Below are positions 62,222 to 64,000 of a stretch of 64,000 nt of DNA, piece by piece; the stretch's first letter is position 1, and each line of letters begins with the position of its first letter. Under the pieces are notes generated by a model, which searched no databases, had not been told where the DNA came from, and saw only the letters and a program-made list of their open reading frames with translations. The translations under genes were made by a program, and so were the position numbers. The stretch comes from Halalkalirubrum salinum (GTDB lineage: Archaea > Halobacteriota > Halobacteria > Halobacteriales > Haloferacaceae): positions 43,758 to 107,757 of the forward strand of contig NZ_SRSG01000023.1 of NCBI RefSeq assembly GCF_005543295.1, written 5' to 3'.

Positions 62222-62328
62222 TGTGTATCCGTTCTTGGACCCCGATCGAATAATCATTTCGGTGAAATTCGAATTGGTAGCCAGAATGCTTCCGTATTCC
62301 ACTTTTGATCGTATTTCCGTACTTCTAG

Positions 62329-62927
62329 GTGTCGGTGGTAAATGATGCCAGCATTACTAACGACGGCGCTACCCATGCCGTCATCGACAAATTAGGTGAC
62401 CAGCCGGGGAGACGCTCACACCCGAACAGGTCGAGGAGATCCAGACCGCGATGCACGAGAATCTCGGACGATTCATCAACAACACGTCCTACTTCGTTCT
62501 CAGTTCCTACGGTGAAGAGGAGCGGCCACGATTGGAAGCTGTTTGCGACCAACTCGCGAGCGGTGCCGCAGCCTCGAATTCCGATGACAGGGTCGACTCG
62601 TTCCTGATGGACGATCTCCTGGATATCTCGGAGTTCTTCACGTCGAAATTCAAGCTGCTGGTCAGCTACGCAGATCATATTGTGGGGGTGTACGAACACT
62701 CCTAGGGCGGGCACGCGTGGGAAGCGGGCTACATCGATCAGCCGACCGATCGGGATCAGACGCAAGCGTTCTATCGAACTTACGTGACTGAGGAGGAACA
62801 GTATGCAGCCGACGACGGGATGTTCGCACACTATCTCCTCTGGATAAAGTGGGTGGACCGTGCGTTCTCGTGGACGACGCCCGAGGAACTTCGTGACTAT
62901 ATTGAGGATGCTTACGCGTCCGATTGA
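62329..62927 (+). pseudogene. inactivated gene, two lesions
   Basis: A 190-codon-scale gene with two disabling changes. It starts GTG 62329 (SVVNDASITNDGATHAVIDKLGDQ), shifts frame near 62400 into GETLTPEQVEEIQTAMHENL, and meets TAG at 62703 after VGVYEHS. It continues in the same frame as GHAWEAGYIDQPTDRDQTQAF to TGA 62927. The continuous, acidic, helical sequence across both lesions shows a once-intact protein. I do not recognise its family. Confidence 0.65.
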
Positions 62928-63206
62928 TTGGGGATCCTCAATTCACACAAATATCCCTACGGTCGCCCGGTGCGTCCCGCGAGAAGCACGAAAATAGAGA
63001 GTAGCACTGTAGTGAGGCCCAGCCACTCACAGCAAAACACTGCTGATTGCTACCGAAAATAGGAACGGTCATCACTGAATTATCTCCCATACTGACTCTA
63101 ATCGGTGTTACCAGATTAACAACTTCTATGTGGTGAACATATATCTCAATAGATGCCGCGCGACAGTATGGACAGACCACAGTTCGTCTGATTGTAGCTC
63201 GATAGA

Positions 63207-63605
63207 TTACGGCTCAACGGATCGGGAGCCGTCGAGTGCGACTAAGACGGCAGTTGCGCGGTTGGTTGTGCTATATTTGCGCCACTTTCCGTCTTTTCGT
63301 CGTGTGAGGAGCCCGGCCTCTGTGAGCTGGGAGAGTGCATGGCTAATCGCACTGTCGCTCACATCAAGCAGTGAGGCGAACTCACAGACGCACAGCTCCT
63401 CACCAGCCGTGTGAATAATTCGAACGATTTTGTACCGCGTTTCGTTGGCCATCGCTGACAGTAGGTCGACATCCGATTCGAGATCAGGCCCGCCGACGGC
63501 CGCATCCAACTCTTCAAGTTCCTCGAGTCGCTCTCGAAGCGCGTCGTTCGTACAACTCCCTCGTTCGTCGGTTAGATACCGCTGGAGTCGATCGCTCGCT
63601 GACAT
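63207..63605 (-). CDS. ArsR-family metalloregulator
   Basis: A 132-residue winged-helix repressor. ETRYKIVRIIHTAGEELCVCEFASLLDVSDSAISHALSQLTEAGLLTRRKDGKWRKYS is the ArsR signature, with the thiolate pair ELCVCE that binds arsenite or antimonite in ArsR. A short N-terminal Cys (GSCTND) may be the third ligand. ATG 63605. No arsenic gene is seen up to the window end, where a target might start on the other strand. Confidence 0.88.
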   Translation of the reverse strand: MSASDRLQRYLTDERGSCTNDALRERLEELEELDAAVGGPDLESDVDLLSAMANETRYKIVRIIHTAGEELCVCEFASLLDVSDSAISHALSQLTEAGLLTRRKDGKWRKYSTTNRATAVLVALDGSRSVEP

Positions 63606-64000
63606 ACAGATAGTTGACCAACAAATAAATTAACTCTTTTGCAGTCACTGTCCACTCTACAGTCACACCTACAACATATTAATTTAGCCTTTACTAATAC
63701 GATTTTTGTATGATAATCTATACGGTCCACCGAGAGACGACGTAGTCGACATCGCCAGTGCGAGAAATAGAGGCGATAGAACAGGTGGTGCACTCCAACC
63801 CTTTGAGATAGAGCTGATGTCTTACATACGAGTCTACTACAGTGCGCTCGCCTCCCGATGTATCGCTACTGCTGAAACGAACGACGACGACGGTTCGTGA
63901 TCTGGATCTATCCAAATGAAGTGTGATCGTGGAAGCTACACAGAGACTCCTCTCAGAACTCAATCAGGAATACCGCGTTCTGCTAAAGAAATAACGGATA
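63606..64000. other. intergenic end of the window
   Basis: No gene is supported. AT-rich sequence near 63680-63710 (TATTAATTTAGCC) is a candidate promoter for the ArsR gene or a rightward gene. Two weak frames (63706-63900 and 63718-63963) have no recognisable features. Confidence 0.3.

Noticed and set aside
62703..62705. TAG as a pyrrolysine codon
   Set aside because: A frameshift in the same gene and the lack of any pyrrolysine genes here make simple inactivation more likely.
63706..63963. Small genes at the window end
   Set aside because: Both frames lack motifs, membrane segments and good start signals, and they overlap each other on opposite strands.

Overview
The window comes from a haloarchaeal chromosome. 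The evidence is a strongly acidic proteome, TATA-type promoters with little or no leader before start codons, archaeal XPB and Hjc, an archaeal pilin, PhiH1- and TrmB-type regulators, and an integrated haloarchaeal pleolipovirus-like provirus. The palindrome CGATCG is strikingly frequent in genes and gaps alike. I do not assign a genus.

Positions 1-2728 are host: the end of an XPB helicase, a class V aminotransferase, an MgsA-C-like protein and tRNA-Tyr(GTA). Positions 2716-17264 are a provirus of about 14.5 kb in the 3' end of that tRNA, bounded by a 13-bp direct repeat. Its plus-strand left arm carries a zinc-finger gene body, a PD-(D/E)XK-like protein, small zinc/membrane proteins and a winged-helix candidate replication protein. 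Its minus-strand operon (12387 to 6743) has the pleolipovirus morphogenesis order: small membrane proteins, a Tat-exported C-anchored spike candidate, membrane proteins and a P-loop ATPase. The right arm has small regulators, a type IV pilin, a PhiH1-like repressor with an operator-like inverted repeat, and three small genes coupled to a tyrosine integrase. The most interesting point is that the attachment core lies inside a viral gene. The ATG fragment after the integrase (17195) and the start-less zinc-finger body after the tRNA (2729-2982) join in frame across the core to give a 107-residue protein in the circular form. Integration therefore splits this gene, cuts the left-arm genes off from the integrase operon, and places them behind tRNA-Tyr, whose likely T-rich terminator now lies beyond the right end.

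Positions 17320-35650 are host metabolism: an ATP-grasp protein, a P450, a MITE-like element, an APC permease with a Usp-like tail, an overlapping aldehyde dehydrogenase / thiamine-diphosphate enzyme pair, a GcvT/DmdA-like protein, a nuclease lipoprotein, a fumarate-reductase-type flavoprotein, a glyoxalase-fold protein, a 2Fe-2S protein overlapping a membrane-tethered molybdopterin oxidoreductase, an EamA transporter and an SRPBCC protein. Several short tandem repeats lie in the gaps.

Positions 35652-45119 are a carbohydrate block: a 1,527-residue double GH15 enzyme, a divergent GH13 enzyme with a Ser-Gly linker, and a glucosylglycerol-hydrolase-like enzyme. Positions 45211-55423 hold regulators, an MrfA/Hrq1-type helicase, an SLC13-type carrier, Hjc, threonyl-tRNA synthetase and a second class V aminotransferase. 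From 55495 on come a methyltransferase, a TrmB regulator followed by a SoxB-like phosphoesterase and a rhodanese/metallo-beta-lactamase fusion (a plausible sulfur-oxidation unit), a Met/His-rich secreted protein with a SHOCT membrane protein, a pseudogene with two lesions and an ArsR regulator.
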